DNA from: CAYNTC01 sp964432925
GTDB lineage: Bacteria; Planctomycetota; Phycisphaerae; Sedimentisphaerales; Anaerobacaceae
Assembly (NCBI GenBank): GCA_964432925.1
Contig: CAYSPM010000008.1
Location: forward strand, 1 to 38,293
Reading direction: 5' to 3'
Length of the DNA: 38,293 nucleotides
Of the stretch, positions 1-7,890 are shown in pieces. The translations under genes and the position numbers were made by a program. Under the pieces are notes generated by a model. The model was not told the origin of the DNA. It ran no database searches and saw nothing but the letters and a program-made list of their open reading frames with translations. Every line of letters begins with the position of its first letter. The first letter of the stretch is position 1.

Positions 1-10
1 TTCCCTCTTC

Positions 11-40
11 TTGCCCAGAATACGCCTGCCTTGTTATAAT
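11..40 (+). promoter_or_regulatory. Candidate sigma-70 promoter of ispE-spoVG
   Basis: A perfect -10 hexamer TATAAT lies at 35-40, with TTGCCC (4 of 6 to TTGACA) at 11-16 and an 18-base spacer. Transcription would start near 47, about 33 bases before the ATG at 80. This favours the ATG at 80 over an upstream in-frame TTG at 11, which would lie inside the promoter. Seen by eye only. Confidence 0.4.
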
Positions 41-79
41 GTCAACAAACAAAGTACTTGCCCTTTCAAACCAATAACT

Positions 80-1000
80 ATGAATAACGAACTCAAAACT
101 ACACACGAAGAACAATTCGAAGTCGTCGGCAGTAGCCTATTAGTTCGTGCCCCTGCGAAGATCAATTTGAGCCTACTTGTGGCTGGCAAAAGGCCAGATG
201 GCTTTCACGATATAGAGACTATTATGGCTAAGGTCACCCGGTACGATGAGATTCTCATAGAGCCGGGTGAAAAAACCGGCATTGAACTTATCTGCAAAGG
301 TCCACAATGGGCACCAACAGGCAAAGACAATCTCGTCTATAAAGCCGCACAGACGTTATTTCAGACTTGTGGCAAAACTGCAAATCTGAGAATCACCCTA
401 ACAAAGAACGTTCCTGCCGGGACAGGTCTGGGCTCGGCAAGTAGTGACGCGGCAGCAACTCTTCTCGGCCTGGCCAAATACCTGCAACTGGACTTCGACC
501 AGCAAAAGCTGAATGAGTTAGCGGCAGAGCTGGGAAGCGATGTACCTTTCTTTTTGAACGGACCTTTAGCGCTTTGCAAGGGAAAAGGTGAAAAAATCCA
601 GAAATTAACTGAAAATTTTGACTTTTTGGCTCTGTTAATACTTTCCGATGTAACTATATCTACACAAAAGGCTTACGTAAATTACCGCCACGACCAGACC
701 CTTTATAATAAGCTCAAATACCTCATAAACAACTACATTGAAGAAAACAGGATTGATTTGGTGGTGAAAATGTGCGCAAATATGTTGTTACCAAGTTGTT
801 TTGCATTAAAGAAAAGCTTAGCTGAACTTAAAGCGAAGATTGAGTCATTAGGTATTAGGCCTTTGTGCCTGAGTGGGAGTGGTTCAGCTATGTTTTGTGT
901 TTTAGACATCAATGATGAGAAAAGAGCTTGGTCATTCCAACAAGAACTAAGTATGCATACCGACTGCAAAAGCATAATCGTGACTAACAATAGATGGTAA
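80..1000 (+). CDS. ispE: 4-diphosphocytidyl-2-C-methyl-D-erythritol kinase
   Basis: IspE phosphorylates CDP-methylerythritol with ATP in the cytoplasmic MEP pathway to isoprenoid precursors. The 306-residue product has the GHMP-kinase layout. An N-terminal segment LLVRAPAKINLSLLVAGKRP carries the substrate-binding APAKINL motif, and the glycine-rich ATP loop PAGTGLGSASSDAAA follows near residue 118. A late glycine-rich motif LSGSGSAMF lies near residue 270. Length is close to the family norm of about 285, plus a short N-terminal tail. The ATG at 80 was chosen because a promoter sits upstream of it; no clear Shine-Dalgarno is visible. spoVG follows after 22 bases and is probably cotranscribed. 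The ispE-spoVG neighbourhood is also known from Firmicutes. Confidence 0.93.
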   Translation: MNNELKTTHEEQFEVVGSSLLVRAPAKINLSLLVAGKRPDGFHDIETIMAKVTRYDEILIEPGEKTGIELICKGPQWAPTGKDNLVYKAAQTLFQTCGKTANLRITLTKNVPAGTGLGSASSDAAATLLGLAKYLQLDFDQQKLNELAAELGSDVPFFLNGPLALCKGKGEKIQKLTENFDFLALLILSDVTISTQKAYVNYRHDQTLYNKLKYLINNYIEENRIDLVVKMCANMLLPSCFALKKSLAELKAKIESLGIRPLCLSGSGSAMFCVLDINDEKRAWSFQQELSMHTDCKSIIVTNNRW

Positions 1001-1022
1001 GCTTTTTCAGCGAGGCAATGAA

Positions 1023-1463
1023 ATGAAGATCAGCGAGGTCAGAGTAAAATTAGTAGACAACAAGGACAATAGACTAAAAGCTTTTTGCTCAATAACGATT
1101 GACAATGAGTTTGTTGTTAGGGACATTAAGGTCATACAAGGTGGCGGTGGCTATTTCGTTGCTATGCCTTCGAGAAAAATGAGTGACCATTGCGAAAAGT
1201 GCGGAGGCAAAAACCATCTTAGAGCCAAGTACTGCAACAATTGCGGTGCACAACTGCAGGAAAACCGAGCAAAAAAGGACGTCAAAGGCAGAATGAAGCT
1301 ACACGCGGATATTGCCCACCCCATCAACACACAGTGCAGACAGAGAATCCAAGAAAAAGTTATAGAAGCCTTCAAGCAAGAACTGGAAAAGTCAAAACAG
1401 CCAGATTATAAGCCGGTCGAGATGGACGAGCCTGACGACGATGTACCCGAAGTGATATCTTAA
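1023..1463 (+). CDS. spoVG: SpoVG-family regulator with an inserted zinc ribbon
   Basis: SpoVG proteins are small nucleic-acid-binding regulators. The conserved N-terminal part (SITIDNEFVVRDIKVIQG, residues 23-40, and YFVAMPSRK, 44-52) and the conserved DIAHPIN motif (96-102) identify the family. The usual length is about 85-100 aa; this one has 146 because about 40 residues are inserted between the MPSRK and DIAHPIN segments. The insert holds a four-cysteine zinc ribbon, with C57-x2-C60 and C71-x2-C74. An acidic tail (MDEPDDDVPEV) ends the protein. It follows ispE by 22 bases and is likely in one transcript. The family call is secure. Zinc binding is inferred from cysteine spacing, and the regulatory target is unknown. 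Confidence 0.9.
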   Translation: MKISEVRVKLVDNKDNRLKAFCSITIDNEFVVRDIKVIQGGGGYFVAMPSRKMSDHCEKCGGKNHLRAKYCNNCGAQLQENRAKKDVKGRMKLHADIAHPINTQCRQRIQEKVIEAFKQELEKSKQPDYKPVEMDEPDDDVPEVIS

Positions 1464-1601
1464 TCAGCAGTAGATATACAGGCTGACACTCATCCTTTAC
1501 AGGCAACTGTGTTTTTTCAGACACATACTCAGGCCCTTTCAAGTTGAATCTCACAAGTGCGGGGAATGATCCGCCAATATGCACGTACAAGCGGAAAGCC
1601 T

Positions 1602-1880
1602 TTATGTAGTAAGATCCTCCAGAACCTTATCGAGTGCGACATCCAACCGCTCAGTCACGTCATAATTACCCTCTGTCAGACGCCGACGAAGGTCAAGAAC
1701 CTTCTTCCGGCGTACCTCCGGCAGAGAAGCAATGCGTTTTAGAACCTGCCCGATTGGTGTATTGTGGATGTTTTTGAGAATCTGCTCCATGACAAGGTCT
1801 TTGTCTAAGGTTAGATCCTCTTTGGTCTGCTCCTGACGACTTTGATCTTGAAAACGACTCTTGTAACCGGAATCAGGCAT
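1602..1880 (-). CDS. FlgM-like small protein (possible anti-sigma-28 factor)
   Basis: A 92-residue, highly charged protein. Its C-terminal third (LPEVRRKKVLDLRRRLTEG followed by NYDV and a last helix) resembles the FlgM family core, in which an LR-x-x-I-x-x-G-x-Y-x-(V/I) helix pair binds sigma-28. The N-terminal half is polar and probably disordered, as in FlgM. No flagellar or sigma-28 gene is visible in the window. It stands alone on the minus strand, about 400 bases downstream of the last T2SS gene and convergent with spoVG. It could instead be an unrelated helical protein with a similar motif. The assignment rests on motif resemblance only. Confidence 0.5.
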   Translation of the reverse strand: MPDSGYKSRFQDQSRQEQTKEDLTLDKDLVMEQILKNIHNTPIGQVLKRIASLPEVRRKKVLDLRRRLTEGNYDVTERLDVALDKVLEDLTT

Positions 1881-2284
1881 TTGAGCTATCTTACCGAATC
1901 AGCCCCAAACGAAAGCGTCCTTTCTACCGTACGAGGCCGTAAACCACTATATCTTGTGTGCCCTTTGAATCCTTTCAGAGGCCCAAATCAACATTGATAT
2001 CGACAAACACCCATCAAAAACTTTAGAAAAGTTTAGCTCTAATAAGCACACCAAGATTGGCTCAAAACAATGCTTTTTCAAGGCCAAATAGCCCTTATCA
2101 GTACTGAAAATCCACTTCGCAACTGGGACACTGAGGTAGAATATAATCGATATGAAACTACAATGAAAGTAGGAACAGGTAATCTGCGCAATATACTATA
2201 TGTAGTGATAGTTGAAAAACGCTGCCCAGAAAGGGTAAAATTCCAAGACCGAAAGGCGCCGAAAGTCCAACTCTATCCCAATTC
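1881..2284 (-). other. Intergenic region between the T2SS cluster and the FlgM-like gene
   Basis: About 400 bases without a convincing gene. A short plus-strand frame at 2070-2291 has no recognisable domain and no ribosome-binding site. I found no strong hairpin followed by T residues, and no promoter with two good hexamers. The promoter of the FlgM-like gene should be here but cannot be placed. Confidence 0.5.
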
Positions 2285-2785
2285 TCAATAGTAATACTTG
2301 AAATCGAGGTCCACATCCCACACATCCGGCAGACCCTTCTTTTTATTCAATTTGACCCTTGTACACTGCAGATTGGCCCAGCGAAGCTGAATTGTGGACA
2401 GAAACCTGGTAAATGTGGTCACATCAATACCCTTGAGATTCACCTTGGCACTTTGGCTTTCCTGACCTGCGGATTTTATTATAGGGCCTGAACTGAACTT
2501 ATAGTCTGTCGGTGGTATTCCGCATTGGCTGGCTATCCTGTCGACGACAATAGCGTAGTCAAACTCGTGGCTGGAATTCCCTGAGTTGGCATAGTCCAGC
2601 CTATCGGGATCGAGCTCAAGAATCTCGATCATTATGGCTTGGGCCTTTTTATACTCACCTTTATCCTGATTCCATCGACGTTCCGCCTCCGGCAAATACG
2701 CACTCCAAATCAATAAAGGCCATAAGCCAACCAAAAGCGGCACGATTGTGTAGTACAGAACCGGATTTTTGTATATGCTACGCAC
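2285..2785 (-). CDS. GspM/PilO-like inner-membrane assembly protein of the T2SS
   Basis: A 166-residue bitopic protein with a short cytoplasmic N-terminus, one membrane helix near residues 12-30 (YTIVPLLVGLWPLLIWSAYL), and a periplasmic domain of helix then alpha/beta type. It is the last gene of the T2SS cluster, 20 bases after the GspL-like gene, exactly where gspM sits in classical gsp operons. GspM is expected to pair with the GspL periplasmic domain and transmit signals to GspE and GspF. Sequence identity to classical GspM cannot be judged by eye, so the call rests on size, topology and position. The start is GTG, preceded only by a weak purine stretch. Confidence 0.65.
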   Translation of the reverse strand: MRSIYKNPVLYYTIVPLLVGLWPLLIWSAYLPEAERRWNQDKGEYKKAQAIMIEILELDPDRLDYANSGNSSHEFDYAIVVDRIASQCGIPPTDYKFSSGPIIKSAGQESQSAKVNLKGIDVTTFTRFLSTIQLRWANLQCTRVKLNKKKGLPDVWDVDLDFKYYY

Positions 2786-2805
2786 AATAATTTCTTTCTT
2801 ATTTA

Positions 2806-4251
2806 CTATTGCAGTTCCAGTGCGATGCTGAAGCTGTCACGTCCCCCTTTAGACTCAAGGTGCCTTGGTAAGATATTGAACTGACCCTTCATCGCTTCGA
2901 ACAACCGCAGCGTACTTTGTCGACTTGACGTATCCCCGTCAATACTTATGGTCTTGGCAGTTATGGTTATTGAATCTATATTCAGGCCCGTCTGCGCCGC
3001 GCATTTGTTAAAAGCTTCGAGCACCAGGGTAAGCTTTGACGATATTGATTTCTCACCTATGCTGCTTATTAGTCCGCTCTTAACGTCTCGGACACGCCTC
3101 AGCTCGTTACCGAGTTTCCCGACGGCGCTGACCCTGTCCGGTAGTTTCTGGTTGAGCATAACAGTGCTGTAATCGCGCGATAGTTGGCTGCGCAATCTGC
3201 TTCGAATCTTGTTCATTTTCAATAATTGTGTCTGAAAGTACAGGCCAACCACAATCAATAAAACAGTGACAGAAATACTCACGAACTTAAGTATCCTTTG
3301 AAGGCGAAGCTTCTTACCCTGGAAGGGCATGAAATCGTTCCTGAAGTTTATGCTTCGGCTTTTTTCTGAATGAGCCAGGGCCGCCCCATAAGCAATAGCA
3401 AAATCAACAGGATCGACACAATCAGATAGAGTCTCAGTCTCCACACCAGCCGACTCTGTCAAACCGATTACCTCTGTTTTGACACCCAATTTCTCTTCGA
3501 GTTTGTGATAGTCAGTCGAACCGGCAGACTCAAAGACGAAGACACGACCAACTTGCTCGCCAGGAGCTGCCAGAGCCATGGTGGTGAGTACCTCCCTGCT
3601 GAGAAGCTCTGCCCTATCCTGTTTCGGACCGACCAAAAATGTCCGCAGCATCGGTGCTTTTTGCGATCTTGAAGAAACAACAAAGTAGCCACGGTCACTG
3701 GAAAATATCGCCAGGAAAGCTCCGTCCTGTGCAGATTCGACCAATGACACGTTATGGGAAACAAACCTTGCCAGACAATGGACATCTGGCTCCATTGTCA
3801 TTGGATCCATACCGTTGCCCTGCAAGGAAACAAGAATGTCCGACAACGTTTTCCTCTGGGCGGTAAAGACGGTCAGTTTTGAGCCGTCTTGATCGCTTGA
3901 AGTTATCAGGAATGCAAGCGCATCGTCACTAACGTCGGTAGTGAGCGCTTCCTCTGTATCAAATCGGACCGTTGCAGCAATTTTCTGAGGATCGTTGAAT
4001 TCACTATGCACGCTGTGGTGCATAAATAAAGAACAATCTAAAGCCACAGCAACTTCCGAAAACCGCAGGTTTCTCTCGGCACAACCCTGAGCTATGAGGC
4101 TTGCCAAAGTCTGGGGATTCTGTTGCTCTTGATCTTCAAGAACCACACTAAAGCATCCCAAAAGCTCTCTCTCACGGCCTCGGATTCCCAGACAAACCAC
4201 GGACGCATTACCTGTATTCAAATGAATCCCCAAATAGTTCCGACGTTCCAC
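2806..4251 (-). CDS. gspL: GspL-like (PilM plus PilN type) T2SS inner-membrane platform protein
   Basis: GspL links the cytoplasmic ATPase GspE to the membrane platform. The 481-residue protein begins with an actin-like/PilM-type cytoplasmic region (NYLGIHLNTGNASVVCLGI at the N-terminus, a nucleotide-fold start). A second subdomain covers about 180-300 and includes DFAIAYGAALAH, the typical PilM closing motif. One membrane helix lies near 320-342 (ILKFVSISVTVLLIVVGLYF). A periplasmic coiled-coil plus ferredoxin-like PilN part completes the protein. This domain order equals GspL, or a PilM-PilN fusion. It lies between gspK and the GspM-like gene. Ordinary gspL is about 400 aa, so this one is somewhat long. 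Confidence 0.8.
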   Translation of the reverse strand: MERRNYLGIHLNTGNASVVCLGIRGRERELLGCFSVVLEDQEQQNPQTLASLIAQGCAERNLRFSEVAVALDCSLFMHHSVHSEFNDPQKIAATVRFDTEEALTTDVSDDALAFLITSSDQDGSKLTVFTAQRKTLSDILVSLQGNGMDPMTMEPDVHCLARFVSHNVSLVESAQDGAFLAIFSSDRGYFVVSSRSQKAPMLRTFLVGPKQDRAELLSREVLTTMALAAPGEQVGRVFVFESAGSTDYHKLEEKLGVKTEVIGLTESAGVETETLSDCVDPVDFAIAYGAALAHSEKSRSINFRNDFMPFQGKKLRLQRILKFVSISVTVLLIVVGLYFQTQLLKMNKIRSRLRSQLSRDYSTVMLNQKLPDRVSAVGKLGNELRRVRDVKSGLISSIGEKSISSKLTLVLEAFNKCAAQTGLNIDSITITAKTISIDGDTSSRQSTLRLFEAMKGQFNILPRHLESKGGRDSFSIALELQ

Positions 4252-4328
4252 TTAGAAAAATCTCCCGATATTATCTTGTAAAGTACGTCGCTTTTATCAG
4301 CCAAGGTAAACCGTGTCTAACATGCCGT

Positions 4329-5654
4329 TCAACCCGGGACCACAGCTATCCGGGCCACCTTATCGCCTTCTTTGGTTATAGCTGCCACAGCCGATGCTTT
4401 CGCTACGCCGCTTACGGCGGTCACTTTGATCGTGAAAAAGCTGCTCGTCGTTGTAATGTAATCCTCGCATTTTTTGATAGAATCAGAGTAACTTAGTAGC
4501 GACCTTCTCAGATCGTCCAAATCTGCAAATGGCTGCACGCGTCTACGCTGAATTACCTCTTCAGCGATTTTCGGCGCATCAGACAAACCTCCAAAAGTAA
4601 AAGCTGCCTCAAGCACGTGCCGTGGTGCCGTATTTACGTTAACTTTCGTGCAGGCCCACCTACTGATATATTTTAGAGCTGACTCTTTTCTACTTTCGCT
4701 AACTATGGTTGGCCGAGCAAGCATCTCGGTATCGATAAGTGAACTATGAAAAAGCCTTGCAAAATCAGCATTTTGTCTGGCAAGCTGATTAGCGACAGAA
4801 ATTGTCTTACGGCTTCGCCGCTGTCGGGCAGACCTTTGTTGCCGAACGGCAGCGCGGCCCTTCTTTGTGCTCTGTTTCGATTTGCTCTCTTCTTTGGAGT
4901 CGTTTTTAACATAAGTTGATATCGGTTTGAATTCGAGCTTGAATGGCTTTATTTGGCTCACCTCTTTTAGTTGTTTTTTCATTGCACTAATCTCATTAGT
5001 TCCGAGTCTCATCCATTCACAGAAAGTCTCGAATCCCGCCTCAACTTCGAGTTGCACATTCTTGTCTGTTAGCAACATCCAGCCGAGCGGATATTTTGCG
5101 TTCTCATCCTCAATTTCAATTCTCAATTTGGCAGAACCAATCTCAAACTCTATAGGCTCAGTCACATACGGCCAAGGTGGGCCATACGGACCGCTTATGA
5201 CGATAGGAATGAATCTACTAAGCTCATCGGCCTCGTCTGCATCAGAGTCACTGATGTCATTGGTATTGCCATAGCTATCGAAGTAGTTTGAACCAGTTTT
5301 CTTGGGTATGCCATTATATGTAGTACTTTCAGATAGAAGATCCTGGTACTCCTGCTCGGAAAGAAAAAACAGGTCGGAAAAATCCGGCTCATTTGGACGG
5401 CTGATAAGTTCAGGCTGCAAATCCTCTAATGTGGCAAGCGCATATTTCAATGCCGAATCACAACCGTAACGTGCCTTGCAGTAATCCATAATATACTGCT
5501 GGCGATGACGCTGGGCGGCAACGCGATTGGTTAAAGTATAGCCCAATGTCGATAAAACGACCAGCACCACAAGCGTTACCAGCAATACGATACCTGCTTT
5601 ATTTTGGCTGCTGTGATTGTTTAGATGTCCGTGTAGTTTGCTCATTAGTCTCAT
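4329..5654 (-). CDS. gspK: T2SS minor pseudopilin GspK
   Basis: GspK caps the pseudopilus together with GspI and GspJ. A prepilin-like leader ends at KAG (residues 19-21), followed by a hydrophobic helix (IVLLVTLVVLVVLSTLGYTL). As is normal for GspK, the conserved Glu at position 5 of the mature protein is absent. The helix-hairpin-helix segment VNVNTAPRHVLEAAF (about 339-353) and the following RRR-x-FADLDDLR stretch are typical of the family. At 441 aa it is longer than the usual 320 or so. Part of the excess is a strongly basic low-complexity insert at about 250-284. Its start overlaps the end of gspJ by 56 bases; a second ATG nine bases later is an alternative. Confidence 0.88.
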   Translation of the reverse strand: MRLMSKLHGHLNNHSSQNKAGIVLLVTLVVLVVLSTLGYTLTNRVAAQRHRQQYIMDYCKARYGCDSALKYALATLEDLQPELISRPNEPDFSDLFFLSEQEYQDLLSESTTYNGIPKKTGSNYFDSYGNTNDISDSDADEADELSRFIPIVISGPYGPPWPYVTEPIEFEIGSAKLRIEIEDENAKYPLGWMLLTDKNVQLEVEAGFETFCEWMRLGTNEISAMKKQLKEVSQIKPFKLEFKPISTYVKNDSKEESKSKQSTKKGRAAVRQQRSARQRRSRKTISVANQLARQNADFARLFHSSLIDTEMLARPTIVSESRKESALKYISRWACTKVNVNTAPRHVLEAAFTFGGLSDAPKIAEEVIQRRRVQPFADLDDLRRSLLSYSDSIKKCEDYITTTSSFFTIKVTAVSGVAKASAVAAITKEGDKVARIAVVPG

Positions 5655-6342
5655 CTTCTTCGGTCGAGAACATCTCGAATCCTATTCTTCGAGTCCTGTC
5701 GATAGCTATTGTTCGCACGATTTTGTTTTCATCCGGCACATCGAGTGTGCCACTGACCGTTTGGAAAGGCTCTGCAAACGAGATAGTCACAACAATCCCA
5801 GGCGGCATCACAGAACTCGTCCACCTATTCTGTAAAGCTTCTCCCCTCGGTACCTGGATCCGAAAATTGGTAATGCCTGCACAAATCGGCACAAAGGAGT
5901 ACCTTCTCTCCCAGCTTTCTCTATTTTCATCAAGCAGTTTGTCATCCGGAACCATACCGGTATGGCTGCGGTACAGAACCAGGCTATTGACGTCAGTATC
6001 TACATTACCTTGCCAAACGATCTCTTCAAATGTCTGTTGCTCGTTTCTTTTGTCATAGATGCTCTTTACAATTCTCAACTGTGCCGTAGCAAAGCCTTTC
6101 TCAAACTTATTCACCACGCTAATCTTAGTATCGGCACCAGGTGCGATTATCTTGTCGAGGTCTTCGGCGATTAGCTGAATAACTATTTGGGGAAGCTGAC
6201 TATTGTCCAACCTTTGTAGAATTGCCGTCGCAGACTGCTCGGCCCGGCTGTAAATGCCCAACACAGCCGCTAACACCATAGCTCCAATCGTCAGGGCTGC
6301 GAGCACCTCAGCCAGTGTAAAGCCTGACCGAACATCGGACAT
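5599..6342 (-). CDS. gspJ: T2SS minor pseudopilin GspJ
   Basis: GspJ is part of the pseudopilus tip complex. The protein starts MSDVRSGFTLAEVLAALTIG: a seven-residue leader, the prepilin peptidase site G/FTLAE with the conserved Glu at +5, and then a membrane helix. The start at 6342 is supported by a strong Shine-Dalgarno (AGAGGAG, 5 bases before ATG). An upstream in-frame ATG at 6384 has none and would give an overlong leader. Length is 247 aa, within the usual range of about 200-240. The first residues of gspK overlap its end by 56 bases, suggesting coupled translation. The call relies on the leader, the length and the order I-J-K. Confidence 0.85.
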   Translation of the reverse strand: MSDVRSGFTLAEVLAALTIGAMVLAAVLGIYSRAEQSATAILQRLDNSQLPQIVIQLIAEDLDKIIAPGADTKISVVNKFEKGFATAQLRIVKSIYDKRNEQQTFEEIVWQGNVDTDVNSLVLYRSHTGMVPDDKLLDENRESWERRYSFVPICAGITNFRIQVPRGEALQNRWTSSVMPPGIVVTISFAEPFQTVSGTLDVPDENKIVRTIAIDRTRRIGFEMFSTEEDETNEQTTRTSKQSQQPK

Positions 6343-6398
6343 TTCGGCTCCTCTTGCCACACTGTATGAACACAAACTCATCATCTAAATAAAGTCAC

Positions 6399-7217
6399 TT
6401 ACTTGCTTCTCGACTTAATAAGCTCCATGATTTCATCGAAGTCCATATTTTCAAGTTCCTCGTATGTCAGACCTGTGGCAGGATCTACCTCGTCCAAAGA
6501 ATTCTTTTCTTCGGATCGGTCCTGTTCATCTAAGTCGTACTCTTGGTCTGTTTGTTCTAACATATCCTTAATAGAACCAATTTGAAGATTCTTCTGCTCA
6601 TCACTAGGCTTGCCATCGCTGGCCCGGTACAGATCGAGGTTAGTCTTGATAAAAGCGCCATCTTCGGTAGTAAGCATGCCGTCTTCGATCCACTGCTCGA
6701 TAGTCTCGACGTCAACGCCGGCATAGTCCGCGGCTTCCTCGACAGTCTCGATGACCTCGTCATCGGCCAATAACTCCTCTTCTGTTCCCTGCTTTTCCTC
6801 TATGATCTGCATCAGTTGTTGTTTCGTTATGTTGGTCAACCAGTGCGTCAGTTCAACTGTCTGAGCTTGGCCTTGTGTATCCTCATATTCAGATGAACAG
6901 ACCGCCCTAACCCACATTCGGTTCGTTAGTGGCTCGTAGAACGTTTCAACGACTGTTTGCCATGTAACGTTAGGATATTTATCACTACTGCCATACTCAA
7001 CATTTTCTTTCAACGAGCTTAAAGCAAGCAGTCTCTCCATGTTCTCCCGTGCAACTTCGAAGGCATGCATGCGGAGCGTCGAATTCGTTGCCGAGGCTAC
7101 ACAGCGATTGATAACAACCAGCACACCTGAACTGAGAATCGCCAATATGATCAAGGCAACTACTGTTTCTACTAAGGTAAAACCTGTGCTTTTTCTATTT
7201 GACGCTTCGGCAAGCAT
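6399..7217 (-). CDS. gspI: T2SS minor pseudopilin GspI with a long acidic C-terminal extension
   Basis: The first 130 or so residues form a normal GspI: leader ending STG, processing site G/FTLVE, membrane helix, and a short periplasmic domain. GspI usually ends near 125 aa; here about 140 more residues follow, rich in Glu and Asp. Within this tail, residues near 157-198 (TVEEAADYAGVDVETIEQWI, then EDGMLT) look like an excisionase/MerR-type helix-turn-helix. This is unexpected for a periplasmic protein. The start was set at the ATG at 7217; a GTG three codons upstream is possible. No good ribosome-binding site is seen for either. It lies between gspH and gspJ. Confidence 0.8.
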   Translation of the reverse strand: MLAEASNRKSTGFTLVETVVALIILAILSSGVLVVINRCVASATNSTLRMHAFEVARENMERLLALSSLKENVEYGSSDKYPNVTWQTVVETFYEPLTNRMWVRAVCSSEYEDTQGQAQTVELTHWLTNITKQQLMQIIEEKQGTEEELLADDEVIETVEEAADYAGVDVETIEQWIEDGMLTTEDGAFIKTNLDLYRASDGKPSDEQKNLQIGSIKDMLEQTDQEYDLDEQDRSEEKNSLDEVDPATGLTYEELENMDFDEIMELIKSRSK

Positions 7218-7275
7218 ATCACACACTAAATATGTTCAGTCAGCACAACAGCGTGATGCTCTCATGCTCTCGGTT

Positions 7276-7890
7276 TTAGAACGGCAATTCATCTTTAGCC
7301 TTAGGCACAAGAAGTTCGACATCACCTTCCATCAATCGGGCGATTCTATCCAGTCGGTTGACCACAACAGAGTATGGTTGTTCGTCCTCGTTAAGCAGGA
7401 CGATTTTCCCGCCGTACTGCCAACCAGCGTGTCCTGCTCTGAACTTTGCTCTGCCTTCATTTGTGAAGTCGCCATCGTCGAACTCAACATAAGCGACCCA
7501 ACAGTTATCTCCAAAATCACCTTCGACGATAATCTCTTCTTCTAGAACTTCTGATAGATCGGGCGTTGTAATCTCCCGAAGCAGATAGCTTTGTTCGGTT
7601 AAATCGATAATTACTTCATATCTTCTTTCACTCTCGGCTGCTGCCGAGGATGCCATTTGCACCGTTGAGACAAAGTCCTGCAACTGTGCCCTAAATGTAT
7701 TTTTTCTGATAATACCGAAAATGTTTATCTGTGCCAGAAGCACAAACAGCGTTATTATCATGATAACAATTATCAGCTCAATCAGCGTAAAGCCACATCT
7801 TGTATTGCGTATCCGTTCTCCGCAGCAGCGCTGCTGCGAAGGATGAATTGCGTATTGCGTATTGCGTACATCTGATTTTACACGTATCAC
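7276..7890 (-). CDS. gspH: T2SS pseudopilin GspH, with a repeat-derived leader
   Basis: The core is a type IV pilin-like protein: processing site RCG/FTLIELIIVIMIITLFVLL with Glu at +5 and a long hydrophobic helix, then a beta-rich periplasmic domain. It lies between gspG and gspI, as gspH does. The start is a problem. No ATG, GTG or TTG occurs in frame close to the cleavage site. The nearest is a GTG at 7890, giving a 34-residue leader made almost wholly of repeat sequence. The frame stays open to an ATG at 8007 inside gspG. A non-standard ATA start, preceded by GGAG, ten bases before the processing site is a speculative alternative. Function is confident; the start is not. Confidence 0.75.
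   Translation of the reverse strand: MIRVKSDVRNTQYAIHPSQQRCCGERIRNTRCGFTLIELIIVIMIITLFVLLAQINIFGIIRKNTFRAQLQDFVSTVQMASSAAAESERRYEVIIDLTEQSYLLREITTPDLSEVLEEEIIVEGDFGDNCWVAYVEFDDGDFTNEGRAKFRAGHAGWQYGGKIVLLNEDEQPYSVVVNRLDRIARLMEGDVELLVPKAKDELPF
7821..7867. repeat. 18-bp perfect palindrome plus ATTGCGT heptamer array
   Basis: CGCAGCAGCGCTGCTGCG at 7821-7838 is a perfect palindrome. It is followed by three exact tandem ATTGCGT heptamers at 7847-7867, with one more copy at 7804-7810. All lie within the open frame upstream of the GspH processing site. The heptamers match those at 38048-38068. Confidence 0.8.

Noticed and set aside
11..79. Upstream TTG start for ispE
   Set aside because: It lies inside a likely promoter and adds residues not typical of IspE.
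2070..2291. Possible small plus-strand gene
   Set aside because: No ribosome-binding site, no domain, and it runs into the 3' end of the GspM-like gene.
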